Below, in pieces: positions 21,464 to 33,285 of a stretch of DNA of 64,000 bases. The notes under the pieces were generated by a model. The model was not told the origin of the DNA and did no database searches. It saw only the letters and a list, made by a program, of their open reading frames with translations. The translations under genes were made by a program, and so were the position numbers. Source of the DNA: Sabellastarte sp. h YS-2021 (Eukaryota; Annelida; Polychaeta; Sabellida; Sabellidae); NCBI GenBank assembly GCA_964017235.1, contig OZ024928.1, forward strand, positions 4,278,001 through 4,342,000, in the 5' to 3' direction. The stretch's first letter is position 1. Each line of letters starts with the position of its first letter.

Positions 21464-24078
21464 TTATAGTATTTTATTAATTATATAATTATACATGTAA
21501 TCACAAAGATTTAATCTGTTGATGGAGGTATTTTTCATGAATCAAATAGTACTGAAGATGCAATTCAGTTTAAAACGTAATAAGGCTTTAATTCACACAC
21601 ACACACACAAAAAAAAAACTAAATTTCTGATAGGTAAAAATCTTTTCAAAAGACTTATTTCTAACATTCAATGTATATGAAAGAAATACATGAATAGTAA
21701 TGCACTACTCTGTTTTGAAAAACTTACAACATGAAATATAGATTTCAAAATTAATAATATAATTTAAGATTAATATTTTATACATAAATGAGACAAAAAA
21801 TTACAAATTCAAGATAGCTTCAGTGGTTTAACCTATACAGAAATATATGAACAAAAAATGGAGAGAAAAGTGTACTGAAATAACAAAACATACAACTTTT
21901 TAAAACTGTCATAACTGTGCAGAATCAGATTTATTAACATTTTCAGATGCAAGTTTCTATCTTTGGTTACACATATAAGTCCCAGGAAAAGGTGTAAATG
22001 GGATTCAAACCAAGAAATACTCCATCATATGAATGAAGTACAAGGGAAAATCCCTACTAACCCACACAGTAGTAGTGATATAATCACTTCTTGGGTGCAG
22101 TCACATTCTCCCCTCCACATATGAAATCTGCCCCTGTGTAACTTGCCCTTTTCACAGTAACCAGCATCACTGGCTCCGCACTATGCGATAAATGAAACCA
22201 CGAGGCCCTTGGTAGTAAATGTCAGAAAGACAGTGTTTACAAGGGAATTAACCCACAACCTGTCATCCTAGAGATCCACACTCAACCAGGCAAGTGAAAT
22301 CCAAGCCACGCCAGTAGTGATTTGACCATTGCCTGTCATATATACAGGATGGGAACTTATGATTGTAAAAAGAAGGCCAGGTATTTACAATAACACATTA
22401 ACCCAAGTCTAGTCCAGAGTTTTAATGTACACCAACTGGAAGCAAAATGTGCGGATGATGTAAACAGATCAATAAAAAATAAACTGTAAAGGAAAATTTT
22501 ATGTTGAAAGATTATGTAAGGTAATCAAATATGACCTAATATTTAAGGTTTCCATAGGGTTTAATTACTTTGGTACAACATATTAGCAATATATGTATGA
22601 CAATTTCAGATTGGGGAATTTGTGTTTCAAGGACATTGGCCTATCAGAGAGCCAACATAGTAGCCTTTCAATCGTTTAAAAACTGCGCGTAAAGCTTACC
22701 CTCAGAACATTCAGAAGTCAAGCAGGTATCAGGCAACCTGAACAAAAGTAACAACAGTTATCCAACAAAAAAAAAAACAATAAACGCTTTAACCAATGCA
22801 CAAATATAAACAGCAGAAACATGCACACTTAACTAAATAGCTTGTACACTTCAGGCATGACAACATAAAGTGGCAAAGATGTGACTGACTCATAAACACT
22901 AAGAAAGGATGAAATTTTTGTAATGTAGGAAAAATAATTATTTAATTGAGCTGGTGATTCATGAATGTATAATTTTATTACATTTTCAATTATTGAAGCC
23001 CACAGGAAGCTTTGGCATTAATTTTTAGATTTACAAAAGGTGAAACCTGCTAACATACAACATTTGCCATTGCAGAATTCTCTGTATTTAATTTTAGTTT
23101 TTGAACACTGTACAGACTTCTTTTTGGATAATTTTGGCCTTTAGACTAACCTGTCACAGAATTTTTTAAGGTATTGCCAAGTATTAAGTTCCAAAGGTAA
23201 GCTACCGTAATTCAATAACATAACAGCTTATACTTTATTCACATAAATCTGATTATTGATACAAATAACATAACTCCTTATATCACTATTTTCCCCCAAA
23301 ATGAACATCGCTTTAACAGAAATAATCTGTCTTCACAGAATTTCACAAGCTTACACAAAGTTAAGCATTTCTTCCACTATGACACCACATCCCAAAGGCA
23401 TGTTTGAGTCTCCGTACACTCTGTATATAACTCTATGTTGTGTTTGTTCCTTTTCAACTCCTTGTGTAAATGCATCAGATCAACTCGTATTTGTTCAAAA
23501 TTTTGACATATTATATCATAAGTCACAGCGAGAAGATAAACTAGATGATCAAAATTCATTATTATGTAAGTGGCAAGAACTGGTGCTTGTACATGAATTA
23601 ACACTTAACTATGGTAAATACTGATAAATCATGTTTTTACTTAAAAACAACAAGTGGTGTGGATAACTGATATGGAACAACATAAAAAATATGAAACAAA
23701 ATAAACAAAACACCAATATAAGAACTTCTGAATATGCATAGAAAATATTAAAACTCCACAAATACACTCAAATGTCTCAGTGATCCACAAACTGGAACAT
23801 AACATGCCGTTCCCAAAACATCAAGCAGAAGGCAAATAGGGTCATGCTTATGTTGACATCAATAAAACGAACCAAAAAAAAACCCTAACAAAGTTTTTTT
23901 AAAAGAAAATATATTGTGGAAATATCTCTGAAACAAGAAAATATCATTATTCAACAGGGAGAGACAGTTAGTTGACTTGGGAACACAGCAGAGACAGCAA
24001 TACAGTGGTGTAACCAGCTTTAAAACATCCCCAGCAAACAGCAAATTCCTTTGGGAAACCACATTGGCTCAGTAATAC
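21464..24078. other. NCX intron, no gene seen
   Basis: This is the AT-rich rest of the intron between NCX exons 24079-24237 and 14429-14805. A moderately GC-richer stretch at about 21960-22430 may be an unidentified old repeat. I find no splice-bounded open block with similarity to NCX and no clear transposon ends. Confidence 0.5.
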
Positions 24079-24237
24079 CTGGGAGGCTTGTTCCCAAGGC
24101 GACAAAGGTGATTGAGGTGACAGCATCCTTCATCCCCACTGTGCAGCCAAAAACTGAGGCTAGATCTCCAACAAGGGCAGTCAGGAGGCCAATAACAAGG
24201 ATAGCCACCCAGAAACAGGCCCAGCCACCCCAGTAGT
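24079..24237 (-). CDS. NCX: Na+/Ca2+ exchanger, penultimate coding exon (start of second alpha repeat)
   Basis: This 159-bp exon is phase 1 at both ends. It reads (D)YWGGWACFWVAILVIGLL, then TALVGDLASVFGCTVGMKD, then AVTSITFVALGTSLP, with the last G starting the Asp completed by the terminal exon. This is the second alpha repeat, whose Thr/Ser-Pro-Asp loop lines the ion site. The acceptor is TTTGTATTTCAG and the donor GTATTA (non-optimal at +4/+5). Relative to vertebrate NCX1 it has SVFGC for SHFGC and GMKDAVTS for GLKDSVTA, conservative changes. The acceptor is the last of ten tandem copies of the same splice-site sequence (24232-24610), so its recognition may be sensitive. Confidence 0.95.
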
Positions 24238-24610
24238 CTGAAATACAAAGAGTTAGGTGCAGCAAAAGCCAAGTAACCTGAAATACAGTTAGAAACTGTA
24301 AAAAAGCCCACTAGTCTGAAATATAGGGAGTTAGGTGCAGCAAGAAAACCCAGTAGTCTGAAATATAGGAAGTTAGGTGCAGCAAAAGCCAAGTAGTCTG
24401 AAATATAGAGTAAGAAACTGTAAAAAGCCCAGTAATCTGAAATATAGGGAGATAGGTGAAGCAAGAAAGCCTACTAGTCTGAAATATAGGGAGTTAGGTG
24501 CAGCAAAAAAGCCCAGTAGCCTGAAATATAGAGTTAGATGCTGTAAAGAGTCCCGTAGTCTAAAACAGAGAGAGTTAGGTGCAGCATAAAATCCCGGTAG
24601 TCTGAAATAT
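24232..24610 (-). repeat. tandem array of ~40-bp units, each carrying the NCX splice acceptor
   Basis: Read on the minus strand, each unit holds a pyrimidine tract, TATTTCAG and then ACTACTGGG or a near variant, i.e. the acceptor and first nine bases of the NCX exon. The genuine acceptor has its first exon base at 24237; the copies have theirs at 24277, 24315, 24357, 24397, 24436, 24478, 24520, 24559 and 24601. All nine keep the AG (eight TTTCAG, one TTTTAG). Two unit types (one with GCACCTAACTCCCTA, one with ACAGTTTCTAAC-like sequence) alternate as A-B-A, giving a ~121-bp higher-order period repeated three times. Degenerate copies continue to about 24690 without AG. Confidence 0.9.
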
Positions 24611-25773
24611 AGAGAGCTAGGTAAATTTAGAGAATAAGAAACAGTGAAACGCAGGTCCACTTGTGTGAAATATGAACAGTAGAAAGAAGCCCCAAATCTC
24701 TGACATGCCTTTGGACTGTGGTTTGCTGAAATGTACACAGAGGTCAAACAACTGCCTCATTAGTTGAAATAGATAGATTTGTGCTGTGGTCTGAAACAGC
24801 AACAAAAGATACAGTGTTCCCAACAAACACCTCTTTTTGAATATAAGAGGACAAGCATCCAGATGCACAATAATGTTCCTTATAATAAATATTAGTCACA
24901 CAAGCATTTTGCAGCCTTAATTGTGAAAATAACTTGTCATGATAACATCTCACAGTGACAGTGACATTGTGAGACATACTGCCTTGTAATGGCACTGGGT
25001 CAAACCTCAGTATTGATAGAAGTGTGACAGAGTTTCATGACAACATATCACAAAACTTGGGTCAACATGAACTGTATGGCAAAGTAACTGTGGTGAATCA
25101 TACTTCTCATTCCAATAGATTCAAAACTGAAACAAAAAATAGAGTGTTGTGTGTTAATTTCAATCATTTACTCACTTATTGATATCTTTCCATTCTTGTT
25201 TATTTTTGTCACACTCTAGGTGTGAAATTTTGTCAATGCATTAATTACAGCTTTAAAATGGTTCTGAGAACTTATATTTTCGCACACAATCTGCTGATAC
25301 TGGCAGTGTGCTACTAACTGTTCCAGCATATTTTTATCCTCCGTTAAAACCTTAGTACAATTTCCACCCAGCTCAAGTGCAATGCTTATTGGTCATACTT
25401 TTTGTCAATACACCTGCTTTTGAAGTTGATAATTGGTTCGGAAGTTGGGTTTTTTCGGTCTTGCTTAGATCTAGTCAGACATGAGGGAAAAAACACAAAA
25501 ATTATTGCATAGAGATGTCAGTGACATGTAATGTCCTGTAATTAAATTATCAACTGGACTAACTCACTAGTGCAGTTTTAACTGGAAAAATACAAAAAAA
25601 AAATACCACCCTGAAAAACACAACCTTAATGGGTCTTTCACAGTTGTCTGCAAGATTAGTGATATTATCAGAAAGTGGGTTAGTATACTGTTTTACCTAA
25701 CCAAATCAAACCCTCAAACAACCAAAACAACTCTACTACTGGACGACAATAATAACACACAGATATTTAATAA
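24611..25773. other. NCX intron, no gene seen
   Basis: Apart from decayed array units up to about 24690 I see only AT-rich intron sequence up to the end of the family-A element. No open block with splice sites resembling NCX is present. Confidence 0.5.
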
Positions 25774-28700
25774 CTAGATTGGGCCAACTCGGCGCCAACA
25801 TATCCCCAGACAGGTCATCACTCACGCCACAGGTTTTGATCGGGAATTTTTTAAAACATAATTACCCATTATTATATGAACTTCAGCACATCAATCTACT
25901 CTGTTTATATCTCCCCAAGGAAGATGGTGTATCCCCAGACGCCGAATACATAACTCAAATTATATTTTCAATCTTCCTGCAATGATAACTCTAAACCTAT
26001 TTTCAAAGTATTTAAATGATTGATGATTGAATGTCCATTCTAAAATAATAATCCCAAAAGTGCATATCTGTTTCTATATTTGTTGACAAATAAAATATTA
26101 TTTTTAACTCAACTCATCATATTTTTCAATCTTCCTTCAAAGTATTTAAATGATTGATGATTCAATGTCCATTCTAAAATTCATAATCCCAAAAGCGCAT
26201 ATCTGTTTCTATATTTGTTCACAAATAAAATATTATTTAAAAAAAAATTATTTATATTATTATTTTATTATATTATTTTTAGAATTTGCAAATTGTTTTC
26301 AGTTATTCATTTCCTCTATACCTATATATGTGGTCCATATATATGCAACCTAAATATGTGACACAATCTCAGTTCTGACTCCCCTTTGTGTTATATGTAA
26401 TGAAGCCCACCACCTCCCACCCCCACCCCCACCCCTCTCCCCTTCTCCACACCTCTCTCACTATTACACAAGATCTGCAACCCCATTGAGTTCTTTGTTT
26501 CTCATCTGATATCATTAAATACCTTTGTTTATTTAGTGTCACTCAATATAGCTGGAGGTCCCAGAGGTGGGTGGGGGGAATCCGGGTGGGGGATGTGGGT
26601 TGAGCATAAATGGTAAACAAACAATCTATATAAAAGGGGTACTCAAATACAAAAAGAATTGAGAATTTTAAGTATGTGATTATCAACTGAAATGAGTTCA
26701 TAACTGTAGGAGCTGTGCCAAAATTAACTGAGGCAAGTTGAATAAAACTGGGCTAGTTGAGGGTTAAAAATCCCCTAGTTTTACTACATAAGGATATAAT
26801 TTCATTAATATTGGGACTTAAAGCTCACTTAAAGTGTCCATTTTGCCTACTTGAATATGTTTAACCAGTTTCATTTTAAAAAGTGAAAAACTCAGCAAGC
26901 AGAGGTATAACACACAAAAATAAGTTCTTAAAAGACTAAGATAGCCATAACATTATTAATATTCAAAATTTAAATAGACAGGCATTTCCTTTTAAAAATT
27001 CAAAGATTTCAGCTCTATAACCCACATAGTTTGACAGTTACTGGGCTTTAAAGTGGCATAATATCCATAAATTGGGTTTCTGTGGGCATTTTACAATTGT
27101 TAAAGAGACCTTAGCAATTAAACTACAGATCTGAAACTTTTTGGGGGACATACATAACAAACAAAAATTATATATAATACAGTTTAAGACTTGTCACACT
27201 AAGCATTTCCAAATAACGGCAAAATACGGAAAAAATGTCAAAAAAGGCACTTGGGCGAGTGTCTATGGCCCTCATACACAGGTTAAATGTCTACTAAAAA
27301 CCTTGATTTTCGGCATATGTAAAAAGGACATAATAATGCATTCCCAGATGGGATTTCAGCTCCATCAATCACATAGTTTAACAGTTACAGGGCTTAAAGG
27401 TGGTAAAAAGTCCAAATATTGGGTCAATGTGGGCCTTTTAGAGATCTCGATGTGGCTTTCAAATTAAAGCTTCAGACTTAAAATTTGTTACATACTAAGA
27501 TTACACATAGAATATGTATCTAATAAAGTTTGAAACTTCTCAGACTTACCATTTCCAAGTTACAGAGCAAAATATGTGAAAAATGTCTTAAAAGGGTCAC
27601 TCAGGTGGGTGTTTAAGGTCCTCATACACAGGTTAAATGTCTACTTGAAGCCTTGATTTTTGGCACATGTAAAAAGAACATAATAATGTATTCCCAGATG
27701 AGATTTCAGCTCTATCAGTCACATAGTTTAACAGTCACAGGCCTTAAAATTGGCAAAAAGTCCAAATACTGGGTCTTTATGGGGCCTTCTAGAGACCTAA
27801 ATGTGGCCTTCAAATTAAAGCTTCAGACTTAAAATTTGTCACATACTAAGATTACACATAGAATATGCATCTAATACAGTTTGAAACTTCTTAGACTTAC
27901 CATTTCCAAGTTACAGGGAAAAATATGTGAAAAATGTCTAAAAATGGTCACTCGGGTGGGGATTTATGGTCCTCATACACAGGTTAAATGTCTTCTTAAA
28001 GCCTTAATTTTTGGCACATATAAAAATAACATACTAATATCTTCTCAGATAGGATTTGAGCTCTATCAGTCACATAGTTTGACAGTCACAGGGCTTAAAA
28101 GTAGCAAAAAGTCCAAATATTGGGTCTTTGGGAGCCTTTTAGAGACCTCAATTTGACCTTCAAAATTAAAGCTTCAGACTTAAAATCTGTTACATACTAA
28201 GATTACACACAGAATATATATCTAATACAGTTTGAAACTTCTCAGACTTACCATTTCCAAGTTACAGGGAAAAAGATGTGAAAAATGTCTTATAAGGGTC
28301 ACTCGGGTGGGTGTTTATGGTCCTGATACACAGGTTAACTGTCTATTAAAGGCCTAAATGTTGGGGCACATATAAGAAAACACATAGATATATTCCCAGA
28401 TGATATTTAACTTAGATGAGAGACATAGTTTGAAAGCTACAGTGCTTGAAAGTGGCAAAAAGTGCATAAATTGGGTCTCTGTGGGCACTTTTGAGACCTT
28501 AAGTCGACCCCTTTGGGTAAACCTACAGCCCTAAAATTTTCTACAGACAAGGATTACATATCAAAGTTATACCTAGCGCAGTTTGAGACTCATCAGAATT
28601 ATCACTTCCAAATTATAGGGCAAAATATGTGAAAAGTATAGCAAAAAATCCCTAAGTGGGGGTATTTATGGGCCTCAAACACAATTTTCTCCTCAACTTA

Positions 28701-29040
28701 AAGTCATGATTTTCGGCACATGTACTAAGAACATATTAATGTGTTGTCAGGTAAAATTTCAGCCAGCTGAGCATCATAGTTTGTGACCTACAGGGCTCTA
28801 AGTGGCCAAAAGTGCAATTTCTGACCTTAAGGTGGCCATAAGTTCTTTTTTACTGGGAGTTTAAGGTCACCTTAAAATAGGGATCTTCCTTTGGGCACCC
28901 TTAACATGTGTACCAAGTTTGAAAAAAAAATATTAATTTGTTTTTGAGTTATCGCGTCCACAAGGAAATTTCTACGGCGGCGGCGGCGGCGGCGCGACGG
29001 ACCTGAATCCAATATATCCCCGACTTTCGTCTGGGGATAT
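25774..29040 (-). mobile_element. Helentron-like element, family A, copy 2 (complete)
   Basis: Read on the minus strand the element begins near 29040 with TATCCCCAGACGAAAGTCGG, itself a hairpin with the following GGGATATA, then a (CCG)n tract at about 28975-28996, then ~350-bp tandem units, then AT-rich DNA, and ends with GTCTGGGGATATGTTGGC and CTAG at 25774-25777, followed by TT. The 5' terminus thus recurs inverted just before the 3' end, the asymmetric-TIR plan of Helentron/Helitron2. No target duplication is visible. Copy 1 at 1-2225 is >99% alike over the shared part. No transposase or helicase is encoded, so it would be non-autonomous (HINE-like). Identity with Helentrons is inferred from ends only. 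Confidence 0.7.
27200..28700 (-). repeat. ~350-bp tandem repeats inside family A copy 2
   Basis: The phrase CTCATACACAGGTTAAATGT recurs near 27272, 27622 and 27972, with a variant near 28322 and a decayed unit beyond. Neighbouring units share GCTTCAGACTTAAAAT and CCATTTCCAAGTTACAG words. Units near the outer end are more diverged than central ones. Confidence 0.85.
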
Positions 29041-30247
29041 AATAACACAAGAGGCAGTTTATGCAGTGAATGGGAAAATACATAGGAAAGAGATAGAATA
29101 GCATAATTTTGGTATAAATTAAAAGAGTGAAAATACTTTAGTATAAAGTGTTCATATGTACAAAGTTAACTTAATATGATACATGACTGCACTCTCTTGG
29201 TTAAAGAGTCTCATTAACTTAGTATACACATGGGATACCTTTTACGATTTTAAGTTAGTAAGTCACAATTTAATGTGGTTCTGACTTCCTCAAACATATT
29301 AGTACACATAGATTAATTTGGCACACTGTAGCAGTCACATGACTATGTACCAGACAAATGATGAACACACCACTCACTGGGCAAAAAACAGCTTTGTTTA
29401 TGCACCATGATAGTTTAGGTCAGTTTGAGTTACATTTACGGTAGAATTAAAAATGAGCTGAATTAACCGTGCTTGTAATTTTTATGCTACATGCTGTTGT
29501 AACAAATTTTCCCTTTCATTAAGGTGCCCTACTAGGTGAATGTGACACAGGTTTAAGTTACAAGACAGCTGAGGGGGAACTTGTTTATTGCAGTTTATGT
29601 GTACTAGTTGTCTACTTAACAATGTAAGGGTTTGAGTAAGATTCCCAGCATCTCTTGTATATATATATCTATATATGGATTTGTAAGGCCACCAAAAAGC
29701 AAAGATCTGTTTGAGATGGGGAAGTGGGGTTACTAAGTTGTGACTAGATCACATAGGTAGACCAGCAGTTGTGGCCTGGCTGTAGTCCCTGATGTAAAAG
29801 TTTGATTGATGTGTTGCACCTTTACTGTTTATTTCTGTTGGACTATTTTTGCAGTTTTACATTATGGTGCCTGTAATTCTGATTTGATTTTTTCTGATCT
29901 TGAGCTTTAAGCACATTATTTTAAATGATGTTTATGGATTTTGGGTTGGAAGAAAGCAATGTATACAAGTTACCACCATTCTCAAACTGAACACAACTGG
30001 CCATGTAAAAGTATTAACCAAACTTCCAAGTGAAGGTCATGAATGGAGTTTTAAACTATAACTGAGTTTCCTCAAACTTAACTCAGACTGCTCAACCACT
30101 GCCCCAACTCAGTCACATTGTAAATACAATAAATATCAGACTGTCTCCATTGTTCTCACACACTACCACATCCTCAGATTTGCATCACGGGGATCACCTC
30201 AATGCCAAACTCCCATCCGCTCCTTCATCAATGTCTTCACAAACTAA
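29041..30247. other. NCX intron, no gene seen
   Basis: AT-rich intron sequence with a short TATATATATCTATATA stretch near 29660. I see no element ends, no NCX-like exon and no long open frame. Confidence 0.5.
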
Positions 30248-30349
30248 CTAGAAAGAGGACGCATTGGCATGCATAATGTCCACCCAAAGGGAAGCATGAG
30301 TTTTGCTCTAAAACTTGGATATAATTGACAAGAGTAAATTCCTGAGACA

Positions 30350-31420
30350 CCTTGTGGGTCGAAAATTTTCGACAAAATCACTCTATCTCGCACGGTTGAG
30401 GAGATAGAAGCAAATTTGTGTTTTTGCAATTTTGGCAAAAATTTGAAAATTCAAAATGGCCGCCATTTTTTGGGAAAGGAAATTTTTTTTAACATTGCAA
30501 AGAGTAGTTTCTCCATATACTACAGGACTCAAAGCGCTATTTAACCAATCCGACTGTACTGATACAGCCCCAACTCACAAGTAACTGACATTCCCCTAAC
30601 TAGAAGATAGAGGCTCAAGGATGACCATTTATCAACGTCCTTGAGGTTCTTTAACCTGCCACTGGGGATAGGACCCAATGACAGAGGACCGCCATTTTAA
30701 GTGGTCATCCGAGCCACTATGTATCTGCCTGTACCTGGGATTGAACCCACGTCCTCTGAGTTCCTAGACAAGTGTGTTACCCGTTAGGCCACAGTGGCAG
30801 TTTTAAGGGGAGGAAAATTTTTGAAAAATTACAGAGTAGTTTGCCGAGATACCATGTGGGTCGAAAATTTTGACGAAATCGCTCCATCTCGCACAGATAG
30901 GAGATAGAAGCAAATTTGCGTTTTTGCATTTTTGGCAAAAATTCGAAAACTCAAAATGGCCGCCATTTTTGGAGAGAGGAAAAGTTTTTGGAAATTGCCA
31001 ATACTATGCATTGCTCAATTACCCTGTGGGTGGAAAATTTTGAAGAAATCACTCTATCTTGCATGGTTAAGGAGATAGAAGCAATTTTGTGTTTTTGCAT
31101 CTTTGGCAAAAATTCAAAATGGCCGCCATTTTTGGGGAGAGGAAAATTTTTGAAAATTGCCAATAGGACATTGCTTAGATACCCTGTGGATAAAAAATTT
31201 TGACAAAATTGTTCTATCTCGCACGGTTAAGGAGATAGAAGAAATTAGTGTTTTTACATTATTGGCAAAAATTCAAAATGGCCACCATTTTTTGGGAGAG
31301 GAAAATTTTTTTAAAAATTACCAAGAGTACATTGTTTAAGATACTCTGTCGGTCGAAAATTTCAACGAAATCGCTCTCTCTGGCACGGTTTAGGAGATAG
31401 ACATATTTATGTTTTTTGCT
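30350..31420. repeat. ~165-bp tandem repeat with GGCCGCCATTTT core
   Basis: Units share GAAAATTTTGACGAAATCGC, CTCTATCTCGCACGGTT, GGAGATAGAAGCAA and AAAATGGCCGCCATTTT; the GTCGAAAATTTT anchor or its variants occur near 30358, 30850, 31030, 31190 and 31350. The first interval is enlarged by a SINE. The same family flanks the satellite inside the element at 46146-49940. Confidence 0.85.
30525..30803 (-). mobile_element. tRNA-derived SINE
   Basis: On the minus strand the head reads like a tRNA: an A-box region in TGGCCTAACGGGTAACACAC and a B box GGGTTCAATCCC about 45 bases further, then a SINE body and an end with the AAATAGCGCTTTGAGTCC word common to LINE/SINE tails. A true tRNA gene is unlikely because the acceptor stem does not close and a body follows. 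It interrupts one unit of the GGCCGCCAT array; about 50 bp of array sequence are present on both sides, which may be array structure rather than a target duplication. Confidence 0.65.
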
Positions 31421-31424
31421 ATGT

Positions 31425-32295
31425 AGCTATTACTCAGGAGGTTAAAACTATTTCCATTAACAATGACCCTATAAACCTTCACACCACATTTTACAAAGAT
31501 GAAGTAAATTTGTTTCCTTTAAAAGATTGAAAACAGAAATGCAATTCAGAGCAGGCTCAAAGTAGCAAAGCAGCTATTACTCAGAGAGCTACAAAGCTAT
31601 CATCGACCAAAAGCTATCCTGGCAAAACTATTCACCCAATTATCCTTCATATAAATTTTTGTGAAGATAGAAAACATTGTTTCATTAAAATGTCCAGAAA
31701 AAAAGTCAACTCAAAATAGCATAATAGCTTTATAGCACAGATGCTATTACTCAGTTAGCTATAAAGGTATTATCACCAAAAGCAATCCCAAGCAAGCTAC
31801 TGATCCAATAATCCTCCATCCAAAATTTTGTGAACATCGGTGAAATACTTTTCCTTTGAAATGCTTAAAATAAAAAAGCTACTCAAAGTAGCTAAGTAGC
31901 TGTTACTCAGTCAGTTATATAGCTATTATCACTAAAAGCAATCCCAAGCAAGCTATTGACCTAACTATTGCTCATACCAAATTTGATAAAGATATATCAA
32001 ATATTTTTTGTTAAAATGGCCAGAAACAAAAAAAGTACACAAAAGTAGCTTAGTAGCTATTACTCAGTTAGCTGTAGCTACAAAGCTATCATTGACCAAA
32101 AGCTATCCTGGCCAAACTATTGACCCAATTATCCTTCATATAAATTTTTGAGAAGATAGAAAACATTGTTTCATTAAAATGTCCAGAAAAAAGTCAACTC
32201 AAAATAGCATAATAGCTATATAGCACAGTAGCTATTACTCAGTTAGCTATAGAGCTATCTTCACCAAAAGCGATCCCATGCAAGCTATTAACTAA
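31425..32295. repeat. ~170-bp tandem repeat with AGCTATTACTCAGTTAGCTA
   Basis: The AGCTATTACTCAG word, or variants, recurs near 31424, 31571, 31745, 31907, 32057 and 32228, each followed by AAAAGC(T/A)ATCC and a TTTCATTAAAATG(T/G)CCAG segment. The array resumes after the nested element (33139-33200), showing that the nested element inserted into a unit. Confidence 0.8.
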
Positions 32296-33138
32296 CTAGA
32301 GGAATGCTTTTGCTAACAAAAGCGAAGCGTCCCTTAAAGTTTAAAATCCTTTGTGGTTTTAATAAGCATGCTGTAAAGCTAAGAATGCACAAAGCTGCAC
32401 TGTATGCCTTCCCAATACCTCTTAATACATTCTGAAGCTATAAAAGCAACGATAAAGGAGATAAAAGGCAAAAACTCCAAAGCAGCTATTTATGACCCCA
32501 GTTTGGCCCATAAGGGAGGGTCGGGGGGGTAAAACTGACCGGCTATTTAGACTCTCCACATATGCTTTCCCAATACCTCTTAATACATTCTGAAGGTCTA
32601 AAAGCAACAATAAAGGAGATATAAGGCAAAACTCCAAAGCAACTATTTTATGACCCCAGTTTGACCCATAAGGGGGGGCCGTGGGGTAAAACTGACCGGC
32701 TATTTAGACTCTCCACATATGGTTTCCTATTACCTCCCAGTACATTTTATAGCTCTAAATGCAATACTTAAGAAGATAATAGGGGGGTTGGAAAATCAAA
32801 TGAGACATTTTTCAAGGGATTGCTCCCAAAATCTAATCAGCTCGCGTTTTCGATAGTATGAACAAGTGTGTCAAATTATAAGGCTGTGTAGCAAGTAGTT
32901 TTTCCTGAACTGCGATGACGGGGGGTGTACTTCCAAAAATTGTTTTGATCATGTGACCTTCATAAAGGTCAAAGGTCAAATTTAAGCATGCAGAAAAATT
33001 TTCCCACGCCTAAGGTATATAACTGCCAAATATGGTTTGAAACCTTCTACTAATAAGGGAGATATTCAAGGGAGACCATAATGCGGCGGCGAGGAAACTG
33101 AGGCGAAAACAAATAAGCGCCCTTTCAGGGACGCTTAA
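32296..33138 (-). mobile_element. Helentron-like element, family C, short copy, nested in family B
   Basis: Minus strand: the 5' end TTAAGCGTCCC folds with GGGCGCTTA; just before the 3' end the inverted form GGGACGCTTCGC is followed by a perfect hairpin GCTTTTGTTAGCAAAAGC, then ATTCCTCTAG and TT. This is the classic hairpin-then-CTAG 3' end. The host array unit can be aligned across the insertion with no base gained or lost (CTAA joined to TTAA), so there is no target duplication. The inside has a ~165-bp direct repeat (about 32400-32560 and 32565-32720). No protein is encoded. Confidence 0.78.
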
Positions 33139-33285
33139 TTAAACACCCATACCAAATTTGGTAAAGACAGGATAAATACTTTTCCTTCAAATGACTGGAA
33201 ACCAAGTGTGACGATGGACGGCGGAAAAAGCAAAAATAGTATGTCCACCCCCCAGTGGGGTGGACATAACAACATTCTCAGACTG

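Larger units (their letters stand above)
30248..33269 (-). mobile_element. Helentron-like element, family B, with nested SINE and family-C element
   Basis: On the minus strand it starts near 33269 with TATGTCCACCCC, which folds with GGGGTGGACATA a few bases further (12-bp stem), and ends with GGGTGGACAT, a small hairpin (GCAT/ATGC) and CTAG at 30248-30251 followed by TT. The 5' end is thus repeated inverted just before the 3' end, as in family A. The inside holds two satellite-like arrays (about 30350-31420 and 31425-32295), a SINE (about 30525-30803) and a nested family-C element (32296-33138). No protein is encoded. The Helentron label rests on end structure alone. Confidence 0.65.

Noticed and set aside
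24069-24464. 131-codon minus-strand frame across the NCX exon and repeat array
   Set aside because: It reads the exon in a non-NCX frame and the rest is repeat translation; the real exon is 24079-24237.
28975-28996. (CGG)n tract as a CpG island or promoter
   Set aside because: It is a short microsatellite within the 5' region of the family-A element, with no gene start nearby.
30720-30803. tRNA gene on the minus strand
   Set aside because: A and B boxes are present, but the acceptor stem does not close and a SINE body with a LINE-like tail follows.
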